A DNA stretch of 64,000 bases from Paraspadella gotoi (taxonomy: Eukaryota > Chaetognatha). The translations under genes were made by a program, and so were the position numbers. The stretch spans positions 1 through 64,000 of the forward strand of contig JBJCIZ010000035.1 of assembly GCA_051294375.1 (NCBI GenBank), written 5' to 3'. The notes beneath the pieces were generated by a model. That model saw only the letters and a program-made list of their open reading frames with translations. It ran no database searches and was not told the origin of the DNA. Of this stretch, positions 32,252-44,463 are shown one piece after another (the stretch's first letter is position 1; the number at the start of each line of letters is the position of its first letter).

Positions 32252-34177
32252 TTGAATCTGCTTTCAGCAGATCCTGACTCTATAATTCACTTTGTCGGTC
32301 ATCGTCCGCCCCCTCACTATTGTCGGGCACTCATATCATGTCAGAACATCGAATTATGATAAATTATGCAAAAAAAACGATGTCCGTCTAGGGTTCCGAT
32401 AACCGTTAATTTTTGAGAAATTTCGCTTAACCGTTAAAACTAATATTTTTAACGGTTAACCGTTAAAAATCGGTTAATTTTATAATTTAACTTTAAAATA
32501 TTATTATTTAAATCAAACTAAAGTATTTAATGGTATTTTATCTTTAACTCTTGCACCTGAATCTGTTTTATCTTTTATTTCAGATAGATAGGTACACATT
32601 TTAGTTAGTAAATTAAAAATTAGTTTGAATTCTACCTATGATAATTTAGCTAATCAGATAATGCATCGTGATAAATCTTACTTACAAAACTTTTTCTTTT
32701 GCCTCATAGCATAATAAAAAATATATAAAAGGACAAAGAAAGAAAAAACCACAATGTAATTCTAATTCTATGCTTTGTTTTTTCTTTGTCTCTCTCTTTT
32801 TCTTACATTATATGTCTTCATTATTTTTCTAGTTGTTAGTTTCTTGAACGCTTTGTTTTCTGTTTTTATTTTTTCATAAGCCATAACCATAAATATAAAT
32901 TATGAATATTAATTTTTTGATTGAATGTTTGATTGATCGATTGATCCAAAGATTTATTGATTATTAAATATTTTTTTTCAGTTTTATTAAAAAATATCAT
33001 GATTGAAGGATAGTTTTAGTTAGCCATTTTTAGATTAGTTCCTTTTATTATTAATTTTTTATTTACATTTATTTTTATTTGGTTTTTATAATTTTTTCAT
33101 TCATTTTAGTTTTATTTCATTTGCTTCTTTGTTTGTTTTAAAAGGGTGAAACAAAAAATAACAAAATAGGATATATTATTTTATATAAGAATTTAATTTG
33201 CAAGAAAATGTTTACAACTATTTGCATGTGCATATATATTATATTTCAATATATTCTTTAATATAAATGCATAAAATTAATTTGTAAGGAAAAACTTTAA
33301 AAAATTGGGAGAAAATAAGTAAGAAAAAGAAAAAAACACTGGAAGGGAAGAAAAAAATGGAAAAGAGAGAGAGGTGAAAAAATATGGTGAGAAAAGGAGG
33401 GGAGAATAAGAGAGGACAAGAAAAAAATATTTTTCTTTTAAAAAAATCAAAGATTTTATACCAAAAAAAAAAAATCATATTTTAAAAATTAACCGAATTT
33501 AACCGTTAAAATAAATATATTAACGGTTAGGTTAAAATTATTTTTAACCGCTAAAAACCGTTAACTGTTAACGGTTATCGTAACCCTAGTCCGTCCGTCC
33601 GTCCCTCTGTCCCACCTTAGCAAAAAACACCAATTACTCGTGATTGGATGGATGAATTGGAATGAAATTTTGTGTGTGGGTAGGGAAGTGTGTGATTGAG
33701 TTGTATATAAAGTTTCGATGGAAATGTCTGAGTGGAAATGAGTTTAAATGGAAAAAAATTACAATTACTCATGAGTGGATTAACTTGAAATTTTGTATTT
33801 GGGTAGAAAGGTATGTGATTAAACTGGAAATCAAGTTTCGATGGAATCGTTTGAGTGGAAAAAAACAAAAAACCTGTTTCACTAATTGATTATGCTTCTT
33901 TTTCCTTTCATATTAAATGTAAATGCAGGATGTATTAATAAATCAAATAATTAATCAATTATTCAATTAATTAATCAATCAAGTCAATTGTTATCGACAT
34001 TATTCTCGTCATTGCTTTTATCGTGGTTAGTGACGAAAAGACCTAAAAACAAACATTTGGGATCAAATTAATTAATTAATTGCCTAATTAAATAATTAAC
34101 TTGAATTATTTAATTATTAATGAATTAATTACCGATAATGATCGTGGGCAGATCCGACATTGTTTGCTCAAACTTGT
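32252..34177 (-). mobile_element. HINE-like element E5, interrupted by a hAT-like element
   Basis: Degraded hairpin end (TGAATCTGC...GCAGATCCTGAC) at 32252, and complement of the 5' end (GGCAGATCCGACATTGTTTG) at 34147-34177. Its CCGT-repeat is split by the 1.2-kb insertion at 32389-33588. After removing that insertion, the (CCGT)n tract and the 'caccttagcaaaaaacacc' stretch read as in E3 and E4. Confidence 0.72.
32389..33588. mobile_element. hAT-like non-autonomous DNA transposon nested in E5
   Basis: Terminal inverted repeats TAGGGTTCCGATAACCGTTAA (32389-32409) and its complement at 33568-33588 match at 20 of 21 positions. Flanking direct repeats GTCCGTC lie at 32382-32388 and 33589-33595, although they fall in a CCGT microsatellite and so are less decisive. 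Further AACCGTTAAAA-type repeats lie just inside both ends. No transposase ORF is present. The TAGGG ends and 7-8 bp duplication fit the hAT superfamily (inference). Confidence 0.7.
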
Positions 34178-34554
34178 ATATATATCTCTCTTTTTTTCTC
34201 AGTCGCTGCTGCTTCTGATTCGTCTAAAAACGAGTTCAGCTCTGCAGCGGCTGGACTTCTCTCTCTCTCTTTTTCTCTCTCACTCAAACACACATTTGTT
34301 TGTTTTATTTACGATGAGTGACTCATTGCGTCAATGAATAACTATCATCGGATCAATCATTTGGTTATCATCGCATCAATTATTGGTTATAACATCAATT
34401 ATTGGTTATCGGTTATCATCGCATCCATATTTGGTTATCATCACATCAATAATCATTAACTATTACATCAATCAATTACTATTATATCAATCAATCAATT
34501 ACTATTACATCAATCAATCAATTACTATTATTATAATGCATAAAAAAATATCAT

Positions 34555-34751
34555 CAGATCCCGACTCTATAATCCACTTTGTCGGTCCGTCGGTCCGCCC
34601 TCTCAATCTTGTTGGTCATTATAAGGAATAGGCCTCTGTCTCTCCGTCTTCCTCCCCTTCGTCTTCTCGCTTTCTTCTCCCTCGTCTTCATCAGTTTAAA
34701 AATTTTTCTTATTGTTATACATTACACAATGTAAAGATTTTGCACTGTTTT

Positions 34752-34787
<36 letters not shown>

Positions 34788-35060
34788 TTTTTCACCATTT
34801 CACTTCTTTTCACAACGTACTCTGTCTTTTTCTCAACTTCAGCCTGTCCTCACCAATTGACCACTGTCCTTTCTAAACTCTGTGTTGGAAACTTTGCCCT
34901 CTCTCTCTCTCTGTTTATCTCTCTTTCTCTCTTCCTTTACACAAAAATATTTTCAAAGTTCACTAACGCTGATGAAGGCTTGAAATGAAGCCGAAACATG
35001 TCTGTTTTTGAATTAAATAAAATCGTTGTCAAAACTAAACTCAAACTGTCTCTAATCGTC
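34555..35060. mobile_element. Truncated HINE-like end followed by a hammerhead-bearing retroelement relic
   Basis: 34555-34620 is the inner part of a HINE 3' region (CAGATCCCGACTC, 'ctttgtcggtccgtcgg') without its outer hairpin arm. From about 34690 follows a CT-rich sequence with 'caacttcagcctgtcctcac', 'ttgaccactgtcctttctaa' and 'cctttacacaaaaatatttt' that recurs, diverged, at 57820-58110. It leads into the hammerhead motif (34957-35014) and an AATAAA-containing tail. No ORF with RT or GIY-YIG similarity is present. A Penelope-like or SINE-like origin is inferred only from the ribozyme. Confidence 0.5.
34957..35014 (+). ncRNA. Hammerhead ribozyme motif (type I)
   Basis: Core CTGATGA at 34969-34975 and GAAA at 34993-34996, with cleavage triplet GTC at 35000-35002. 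Stem II is GGCTT/AAGCC (34977-34981 with 34988-34992) with a six-base loop, and there is one extra A between the core and stem II. Stem III is minimal (A-U, C-G around an AU loop), as in retroelement hammerheads thought to act as dimers. Stem I pairs 34957-34968 with 35003-35014: four pairs next to the core, a 2x2 internal loop, then six more pairs (two of the ten are G.U). The predicted cut is after 35002. Confidence 0.75.
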
Positions 35061-35098
35061 CCAAACAACGAAAAGAAAGGATTAATATCACAATGACA

Positions 35099-35518
35099 AA
35101 GTTTACAAAATTATGCAAGTTGACCAAATTATGCAAGTTGACCAAATTATTGCCAAGTTGGAACCAAGTATATGCGGCCCTTGAACCAAATTATCATGCC
35201 AATTTAGTTGCACCCAAATTATGCCAGCTTGCACCAAACTATGCAAGTTGACCAAATTATGCCCAGCTTGACCAAACTATGCAAGTTGACCAAATATGCA
35301 AGTTGACCAAACTATGCAAGTTGACCAAACTATGTAAGTTGACCAAACTATGAAAGTGGACCAAATTATGCAAAGTTGACCAAATTATGCAAGTTGACCA
35401 AATTATTCTGCAAGTTGACCCAAATTATCCCAGTGACAAAAAATTATCCCAGTTGACAAAATTATCCCAGTTAACAAAATTATGCAAAGTGACCAAATTA
35501 TGCAAAGTGACCAAATAC
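35099..35518. repeat. 18-bp minisatellite (TTGACCAAATTATGCAAG)n, indel-rich
   Basis: About 22 imperfect units lie here, with many single-base insertions (for example TTGGAACCAAG). It ends abruptly at 35518, where the second copy of the ~9.3-kb block begins. The counterpart is the start of the much longer array at 44464. Confidence 0.85.
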
Positions 35519-37736
35519 TTTTCAAAAAATCTTGCAGATATGATCACTAGGGTGAAGTGAGGTTTGGAATCAAATTTATCAGTTATATCTTGAAAACTAT
35601 TATATTAGTGAATAATAATCTATAGTTATTTTTTCTTTTTTTTATAATATAGTTAGCCCAGGCAGCTAATTTTGTATATAATGTATATTTATATATATAT
35701 ATATATTATTATTATATATTATATTATATTATATTATATATATTATTATTTATATATTTTATATATAATGTCAAAATTCAAAATGGTTTTTTTTTAATTC
35801 TGAGACAGCAGATTCATATTCTTGTTTAAAAGTTGTTAAAAGAAAATAAAATCTTTTTAAAAATTATGTCATTAAGTAGGTTAAAATTATAAAAAAGTTT
35901 GAGCAACACAATGTCGGATCTGCCTACAATAATTAAGCGGTTGTAGAAGGCGATAATAGTAGGTAATCAGATGATAAATCACATTTTTTTAAATATTTTT
36001 TTCAACTGCCATCATTTTTTCAACTCGCATCATTTTTTCCACCACATCATTTTTTCAACTACATCATTTTTTCAATTTGCATCATTTTTACAATTACATC
36101 ATTTTTTAACTTGCATCATTTTTTTTTAACTTGAGCCATTTTTATGATCATTTTTTAGTTCTGAATCATCGGAGAAAAAAAACTAGTCTGCAGCTGGCTC
36201 TGCAGGGCTCTTTCTTTTTTGTCTCTTTTCTCCTGCTGCTTCTACTTACTGCCTTTTGATTTTTTTTGATTTTTTTCTGGCTTTCCTCTGCTGCTGCCGC
36301 TCTCTCTATCTCTCTCTCTCTGCGTTTTTTATTAAAAAAAATTGATTAGGATTGAACTCATAAAAATGAAGCATCGCATTCGTGCATTTATCATTTTCTA
36401 TCGTTTTATCTCTCTCTCTCACTCTCTCTCTCTATGCAATTCGCGACGATCCTTCATGCTTTTAAGATTTTTTCAACTTGCATCATTTTTTCAACTTGCA
36501 TAATTTTTTTAATTGCATCATTTTTCACATTAATTAATTATTAAAAACATTAAGTAATCAAAAATAATAAAGATTCAGTAAATGTGACTTATGTTTTTTT
36601 CCATTTAAACTCATTTCCACTGGCACAATTCAGTCAAAACTTTATATCTCGCTTCTTCACACACTTTCCTACCCGCTTACAAAATTTCATCTTAATCTAT
36701 TATGGGTTAAAATAAGTAAAAAGATTCAAGTAAAATTTCCGGGTCCAATCAGAGAACACGAGAATTTCTGAGATGTTGCAAAGCTGGAGGATCGAGTATT
36801 TATTGTCTGGGTGAATATAAAAGAAAGGATCGAAGGGGAGAAAAGTAAAAAAGAAAAATTTGAAATTTTTTTTTATGTGAGAATTTCAAAATTCTTGTTG
36901 ACCACTTGCAAAATTTTCCATGAGAATTTTTACTCTTTACTCTAATTTCTACAAAAAATTTGTAAAGAAAGAAAAGAAGAAAATAGTAGAAAAATTCGAA
37001 ATTTTCCGTCGTCTTGTCAGCAGAAAATTGAATTTTCTCAGCTGTAGCCAGAACGAGAATGACCTGCTGTCCTTTGGTAGGATAATAACTTTTTTTTTCG
37101 CCCGCAAAGATTAAAACTCGTATATGTCTAGATCACATTCTTTTCTCCAAAGAATTTTTTGTAGAATTCGGAAAAGAGTGAAAAATTCAACGGAAATTTA
37201 CAAAGTGGTCAAGGAGAATTTCGAGCTCTCACGCTTCGGCCACAAAGAAGTTAAGGAAATAACTACAAATAATTACAACAATCATTACAAATTTTCCGTC
37301 TTTTCTACAATTTTTTTCTAGAATCCGGAGTGAAGAGCAAAGTTTTAGCCGGAAAATTTGCAACTCGCTCAAGGAGAATTTCGAAATTCTCACAGCCAGA
37401 CCACATAAAGAAACTAAAGGACTAACATATAACTATCTACTTCACAAATCTTTTCTAAAACTCTGAGTCTAGCTCGAACTTCTGGCCGGAAAATTTCCAC
37501 CTGGTCGAGGAGAATTTCGAAACTCCCACGGACTACCCCTTCACTACGGACACTAACATATATTACTGGTCAATTCTGCTCTAACAAAAGTAATATTGAT
37601 TAACCTGGTCTCATATACTACGTGACGTGTGGATAGACCGTCTCGGAGAAAAGAAGAGAGGGAAGGGTTTAGAGAGAGAGAACGGTGGTAAGTCGCCTCA
37701 ATCTTTAATTAATAGTTATTTCATTTCTTAAATAAG

Positions 37737-37928
37737 GCGCAGCAGCGAATAAACCAAAAAAGAAGAAGAAGAATACAAGCGCGTGTGTATCAAATGCGTC
37801 AAGTTTTACGCGACTACGAAAACGTCGTGCCTTGTCAGGGAGCGGCGTCGGTTTAACACTACGAAATCGTAGACGCTGATCCAATCGCCGACATTCGGAC
37901 GATAGGCACAGCAACGTTTGGACCTCAG
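37737..37928 (+). pseudogene. SLC30A9 exon duplicate with indels (copy 3 of the 28397 exon)
   Basis: Splice borders are conserved (AATAAG|GCGCAG and CCTCAG|GTGG), but several single bases are missing or added (AAGCGCGTG for AAGCGGCGTG; GTCGGTTT for GTCGGGTTT). The copy cannot be translated in one frame. Confidence 0.75.
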
Positions 37929-38813
37929 GTGGTAGGCTTCATCCTCTATCTTTACTACTGCATTTTTTGGAGATTGCATAAGGTCGACTCACTTTGACGC
38001 TGATGACGCCATCTATCTTTAACCAAAATTGGCGATTCTGTTGTTGCAATGATTGTTTATTGTTTATTTATGATTGTTGGTAAAATCGATTGTAAACCAC
38101 TTGCTTGTTAATAGATAAACCTTACTGAATAATCAAAGCATATACAGTAGGCCTTAGGCAAATTTATAGCTTTTTTACAGAATTTAGCACTATAGTACAA
38201 ATTAGTTCCTATATGCTACTTAGTTTTTTCTATCTTTTGTTGTTTTAAAATCGATCAATAAGTGCTTGCAAAAATTTGCAAAAAAATTTAAATGATAGAT
38301 AACTTAAAAAATATCAGTCGGAATCAATTAACTTCAACTTGAAAGAGCGGACAAAATACTTCATTTTACATATTTTATTTTTAAAACCAAAAAATACTTT
38401 TCCAAATTTCCAATTATAGATGTTTAAAAAAATTTCAGCATCTTTACATTTTTTATTTTCCTTAACTTGAAATAATGTAAAATAAGGTATAAAACAGAAT
38501 AAATCCACTAGAGTAAACTTTTGGGCTTTCTATTCTATTTTTTCTATTAAAAAAAATTTTAAAAATATTTATTTATTACTTTTTGTGTGTGTGCTTACAA
38601 TTGAATGGTTATACATCTATCATTCTAAAATTTTAGCCTATTATATACTTATACTATATATAGAGCAACTGGTGCCCTTAATGTATGAAATTAAAAATAA
38701 ATATACAAAGTATTTTTAATGTTTTATGTTCATGTTTTTATGCTAAATTTTAATTTCTAAAATTTCATCATTTTCACATCACTCTAAATAAATAGTTTTT
38801 TTAGTGCGGATCT

Positions 38814-39232
38814 GCTTTCAGCAGATCCCGACTCTAAAGTGATCACTTTGTCGGTCCGTCGGTCCGCCCCTCATTTGTCGGCATTTACTTATTCATGTCA
38901 GAACATCAAATTATGATATATTATCCAAAAAAACGATGTCCGGGTCCGTCCATCCGTCTGGCCGTCCACCTTAGTAAAAAAAACACAAGATGTATTAACT
39001 TAATCAATAATTAAAATAGTCAATTAATTAATACAATAATTGATTAATCAGTTTAATTAATCAATCAAAACAACGCATTTTGGATGCAAATTAATTGCAT
39101 AATTAATTAAATAATTAAACTTGAATAAATTAATTATTAATTAATTAAATAATTATTTATTTATTAATTAATTAATTAATTATTAATTACCGATAATGAT
39201 TGTGGGACAGATCGACATTGTTTGCTCAAACT
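38814..39232 (-). mobile_element. HINE-like element E3, duplicate
   Basis: Counterpart of 29494-29920 with indels in the hairpin (GTGCGGATCTGC) and in the 5' end (GACAGATCGACATTG). Confidence 0.7.
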
Positions 39233-39386
39233 TGTACTTTAAATTCATATTTAACATTGAAAAAATCTGCATGTGTTGGCAAATGATAGCGTTTTTTTAC
39301 CGGCTCTTGTAAACTTGTATTGTGTATTCATACATAAAATTAAAAAGCTTATCTTTATGTTGTTGTTACACACCTTTTGACAACAG

Positions 39387-39527
39387 GCACAGGACGCGTG
39401 GTAGTTGTCGCCGTGGGTATCAATTTGTTGAACTCTGGTGGAAAACTTGCAGCGTGGTTTTTAAACTGGGAGTCACGTCCATGTGCTCAGAGGCCGTACA
39501 TTCACTCGCTGACAACCTGCAACGCAG
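39387..39527 (+). pseudogene. SLC30A9 exon duplicate (copy of 30075-30211)
   Basis: Same splice borders. Single-base insertions (TTTAAACTGG, CACGTCCATG, GACAACCTGCAACGCAG) shift the frame across the HSLAD motif. Confidence 0.78.
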
Positions 39528-39599
39528 GTCTGCTTAATTTTACCTAGATAAATTGCTCCTCTCGCTACGGAAGAATTTTAACTCATTTTGTTTGATCAG

Positions 39600-39730
39600 C
39601 TGATACTGCGGTCGGTCTTCCAGTCGCTCAAGCAGCCGACTGGCAGCATCCTTATGGCTACGTCAACATGCGCTACGTTAGCTGTCTCATCAGTGAGTGG
39701 GGATATTTTGCGTCGGCGCGGGACTTAGTG
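39600..39730 (+). pseudogene. SLC30A9 exon duplicate (copy of 30286-30422)
   Basis: Starts CTGATACTG as in the intact exon but loses bases in several places (CCGTCGGTC to GGTCGGTC; GCAGCCCGAC to GCAGCCGAC; AGTGGAGTGG to AGTGAGTGG). The frame is broken. Confidence 0.78.
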
Positions 39731-40093
39731 GTCAGTTTCAATCACAAGCGATCAGATGATAGCTTGTGCGTCAATCAAAAAGTTGTAAAATTTTTTTTCT
39801 TTGGGCTTGTGCGAAATTTTTTAAATTTCTGTTCCTTATGCTTGTTGCTCGTCATTATACTTTTACAATTTACAATATTATTATTTAGTGTAAAAAGCTT
39901 AATTTGATTATCCAAATTTTCATAAAAGTCTTAAATAAATTCATTGTATGATTATGAAAATTATAGTTTATTTGATAGACATAATGAGACCCTTTCTCTT
40001 CAGCTTATCAAAGTTTAGTCAGGTTAACCTTTCTTTCTATGATTTTATCTCTTCTTTGTGCCGTCGTCGTTATTACGGTTATAATTTTTTGTC

Positions 40094-41375
40094 GAATCTG
40101 CTTATCAGCGATCCGACTCTATAATCACTTTGTCAGTCCGCGGTCGCCCCTCAAGTATTGTGCGCGGCACTAACTTATATCATGTCAGAACATCGAATTA
40201 TGATAAATTATGCAAATAAAATGATGTCCGTCCGTCTCTCTCTGTCTGTCCGCTCCGTCCGTCCATCACACCTGAGCAAAAAACACCTACTCGTGATGGA
40301 TGGATGGATTTGAATAAAATTTTGAGTGTGGGTAGGATGTGTGTGATTGAGTTGGATATGAAGTTTCGATGGAATCGTCCAAGTGGAAATGAGTTTAAAT
40401 GAAAAAAGAACAAAAAAAATATGTTTCACTATTTGAACACCAATTGCTCATAAGTGAATGGGGAGATTGACCTGGAATTTTTGTATGTGGGTAGGAAAGT
40501 TGTGATTGAACAGGAAATCAATTTTTGATGGAATCGTTTGAGTGGAAATGAGTTTAATGGAAAAAAAAAACCTGTTTCATTAATTGATTATGTTCTTTTT
40601 CTTTTATATTAATGTATATGCAGGATGTATTAATATAAAATAATTAATTAGTTAATTGTTGCGATTGCGAATGAAATTTTGTGTGTGGGTAGGTAAGGGT
40701 GTGATAAAAGCTGGATATAAAGTTTTGATGGAATCGAGTGAGTGGAAATGAGTTTAAATGGAGAAAACATAGTGCATTTACTAAATCTTTTTCTTATTTT
40801 AACCATAATAGATTGAGATAAAATTTTGTGAGCGGGTAGGAAAGCTCTGAAATGGGCTAGATATAAAGTTTTGACGGAATTGTGCCAGTGAAATGAGTTT
40901 AAATCGGAAAAAACATAAGTCCCATTTACTTGAATCTTTATTATTTATGATTACTAATAATGTTTTAATTATGGCAAATTAAAAAAATATGCAAAAAATC
41001 TTAAAAGCATATTGATCGTCGCAATCCTAATGCAGAAGCAGCAGGAGAGAAGCGATAAAAAGAAAGAGCGCCCTTCGGAGCAAGCTGCAGACTCTGTTTT
41101 TTTCCCTGCATGAATCACCGCTAAAATGATCCATAAAATGATGCAAGTAAAATGATGCAAGTTAAAAAATGATGCCAAGTTAAAAAAAATGATGAGAATT
41201 GTAAAAAAAGATGCAAATTTGAAAAATATGCGTGTTGAAAAAATGATGCGTGTTTGAAAAATGATGCGTGTTGAAAAAAATGATGTGTTGAAAAACTGAT
41301 CCTGTTGAAAAAATGCATGCAAGTTGAAAAATGATTGTGGGGCATCCGACATTGTTTGCTTCAAACTGTTATATA
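40094..41375 (-). mobile_element. HINE-like element E4, duplicate
   Basis: Counterpart of 30790-32060, with the same four internal modules and run of 'aatgatgcaagttgaaaa' units. The 5' end is damaged (GGGGCATCCGACATTG). Confidence 0.7.
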
Positions 41376-41561
41376 AAAAAACTACTACGAATTACAATTG
41401 ATTTTTAAAAAAATACTTGAATCAATATGAAACGTGATTTAAAAGATCTTGATGATGAGAAGCTATATCTAAATTTTATTAGAAATAAAATACATACTTA
41501 CAACTTCCATTGTAAACATTGTAACAATTTTTTTTGTCTTTATTTTTTAATTATTAATTGA

Positions 41562-43521
41562 ATCTGCTTCAGCAGATCCTGACTCTATAATTCACTTGTC
41601 TGGTCCATCGGTCCGCCCCCTCACTATTGTCGGGCACTCATATCATGTCAGAACATCGAATTATGATAAATTATGCCAAAAAAAACAATGCCGTCTAGGG
41701 TTCCGATAACCGTTAATTTTTGAGGAAATTCGCTTAACCGTTAAAACTAATATTTTTAACGTTAACCGGTTAAATCGCGCTTATTTATAATTTACTTTAA
41801 AATATTATTATTTAAATCAAACTAAGTATTTAATGGTATTTTATCTTTAACTCTTGCATACCTGAATCTGTTTTATCCCTTTTATTTCAGATAGATAGGT
41901 ACACATTTTAGTTAGTAAATTAAAATTAGTTTGAATCTACTATGATAATTTAGCTAATCAGATAATGCATCGTGATAAATCTTACTTACAAAACTTTTTC
42001 TTTTGCCTCATAGCATATAAAAATGTAATAAAAGGACGAAGAAAGCAAAAACCACAATGTAATTCTATTCTATGCTTTGTTTTTTCTTTGTCTACTCTCT
42101 TTTTCTTACATTATATGTCTTCAATTAATTCTTTCTAGTTGTTTAGTTTTCTTAGAACGCTTGTTTCTTAATTTTATTTTTTCAATAAGCCCATAACCAT
42201 AAATATAAATTATGAATATAATTTTTTTGATTGAAATGTTTGATTGATCGATTGATCAAATGATTTATTGATTATTCAAATATTTTTTCTAGTTTTATTA
42301 AAAACATATATCATGATTGAAGGATAGTTTTCAGTTAGCCATTGTTAGATTAGTTCCTTTTATTATTAAATTTTTTATATTACATTTATTTTTATTTGGT
42401 TTTTTCTTAATAATTTTTTTCAATTCATTTTAGTTTTATTTCATTTGCTTCTTTGTTTGTTTTAAAGGGTAGAAACAAAAAATAACCAAAATAGCGATAT
42501 ATTATTTTTATATAAGAATTAATTTGCAAGAAAATGTTTACAACTATTTGCATGTGATATATATTATATTTCAATATATTCTTTATATAAATGCATAAAT
42601 TAATTGTAAGGAAAACTTTAAAAAAATTGGGAGAAAAATAAGTAAGAAAAAAAAAACACTGGAGGGGAAGAAACAAAAATGGAAAAGGCAGAAGAGAGGT
42701 GAAAAAAATATGGGTGAGAAAAGGAGGGGAGAATAAGAGAGGACAGAAAAAAATATTTTTCTTTTAAAAAATCAAAGATTTTATACAAATAAAAACAATC
42801 ATATTTAAAAATTAACCGAATTTACCCGTTAAATAAATATATATAACGGTTAGGTTACAAAAATTATTTTTAACGCGTTAATAACCGTTAACTGTTACAC
42901 GGTTTCGTACGCCTAGTCGCGTCCGTTGTCGTCCTCTGTCCACCAATAGCAAAAAACACCAATTACTCGTGAACTTGGATGGATGAATTGGAATGAAATT
43001 TTGTGTGTGGGTAGGGAAGTGTGTGATTGAGTTGTATAGTAAAGGTTTCGATGGAAATGTCCTGAGTGAAATAGTTTAAATGGAAAAAATTACAATTACT
43101 ACATGAGTGGATTAACTTGAAATTTGTATTTGGGTAGAAAGAGTATGTGATTAAACTGGAAATCAAGTTTTCGATGGAATCGTTTAGAGTGGAAAAAACA
43201 AACCTGTTTCACTAATTGATTATGCTTCTTTTTCCTTTCATATTAAAATGTAAATGCAAGGATGTAATTAATAATCAAATAATATAATGCAATTATTCAA
43301 TTAATTAATCAATCAAGTCAATTGTTATCGACCCATTATTCTCGTCATTGCTTTTAATCGTGGTTAGTGACGAAAAGACCTAAAAACAAACAATTTGGGA
43401 TCAAATTAATTAATTAATTGCCTAATTAAATAATTAACTTGAATTATTTAAATTATTAATGAATTTAATTACCGATAATGATCGTGGGGCAGATCCGACA
43501 TTGTTTGCTCAAAACTTGTAT
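41562..43521 (-). mobile_element. HINE-like element E5 with nested hAT-like element, duplicate
   Basis: Counterpart of 32252-34177. The nested hAT-like copy spans about 41696-42915, with the left end TAGGGTTCCGATAACCG intact and the right end indel-damaged. Confidence 0.7.
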
Positions 43522-43913
43522 ATATATCTCTCTTTTTTTTCTCAGTCGCTGCTTGCTTCTGATTCGTCTAAAAACGAGTTCAGCTCCTGCAGAGGCTGAA
43601 CTTCTCTCTCTCTCTTTTTCTGCTCTCACTCAAACACACACATTTGTTTGTTTCTATTTACGATGAGGACTCAATTGCGTCAATGAATAACTCATCATGG
43701 ATGCAATCATTGTTTATCATACAGCATCAAATTATTGGTTATAAACATCAATTTATTGGTTATCGGTTATCATCGCATCCATATTTGGTTTATCATCACA
43801 TCAATAATCATTAACTATTACATCAATCATTACTATTATACTCATCAATCAATTACTATTACAATCAAATCAATCAATTAACTATTATTAATAATGCATA
43901 AAAAAATATCATC

Positions 43914-44114
43914 AGATACCCGACTCTATAATCACACTTTGTCGGTCCCGTCGGTCCGCCCTCTCAATCTTGTTGGTCATTATAAAGGAATAGGCCTCTG
44001 TCTCTCCGTCTTTCCTCCCCTTCGTCTTCTCGCTTTCTTCTCCCTCGTCTTCATCAGTTTAAAAATTTTTCTTATTGTTATACATTACACAATGTAAAGA
44101 TTTTGCACTGTTTT

Positions 44115-44152
<38 letters not shown>

Positions 44153-44420
44153 TTTTTCACCATTTCACTTCTTTTCACAACTTACTCTGTCTTTTTTCTC
44201 AAACTTCAGCCTGTCCTCACCAATTGACCACTGTCCTTTCTAAACTCTGTGTTGGAAACTTTGCCCTCTCTCTCATCTCTGTTTATCTCTCTTTCTCTCT
44301 TCCTTTACACAAAAAATATTTTCAAAGTTCACTAACGCTGATGAAGGCTTGAAATGAAGCGGAAACATGTCTGTTTTTGAATTAAATAAAATCGTTGTCA
44401 AAACTAAACTCAAACTGTCT
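43914..44420. mobile_element. HINE-like partial end plus hammerhead-bearing relic, duplicate
   Basis: Counterpart of 34555-35060. The hammerhead core lies at 44338-44344 (CTGATGA). In this copy stem II reads AAGCG instead of AAGCC, removing the closing pair next to GAAAC. Confidence 0.6.
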
Positions 44421-44463
44421 CTAATCGTCCCAAACAACGAAAAAGAAAGGATTAATATCACAA

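Noticed and set aside
20370-39730. Several functional SLC30A9 paralogues in tandem
   Set aside because: The duplicated exons differ almost only by single-base indels that break the frame, while splice sites and introns are near-identical. An assembly artefact explains this better than gene duplication.
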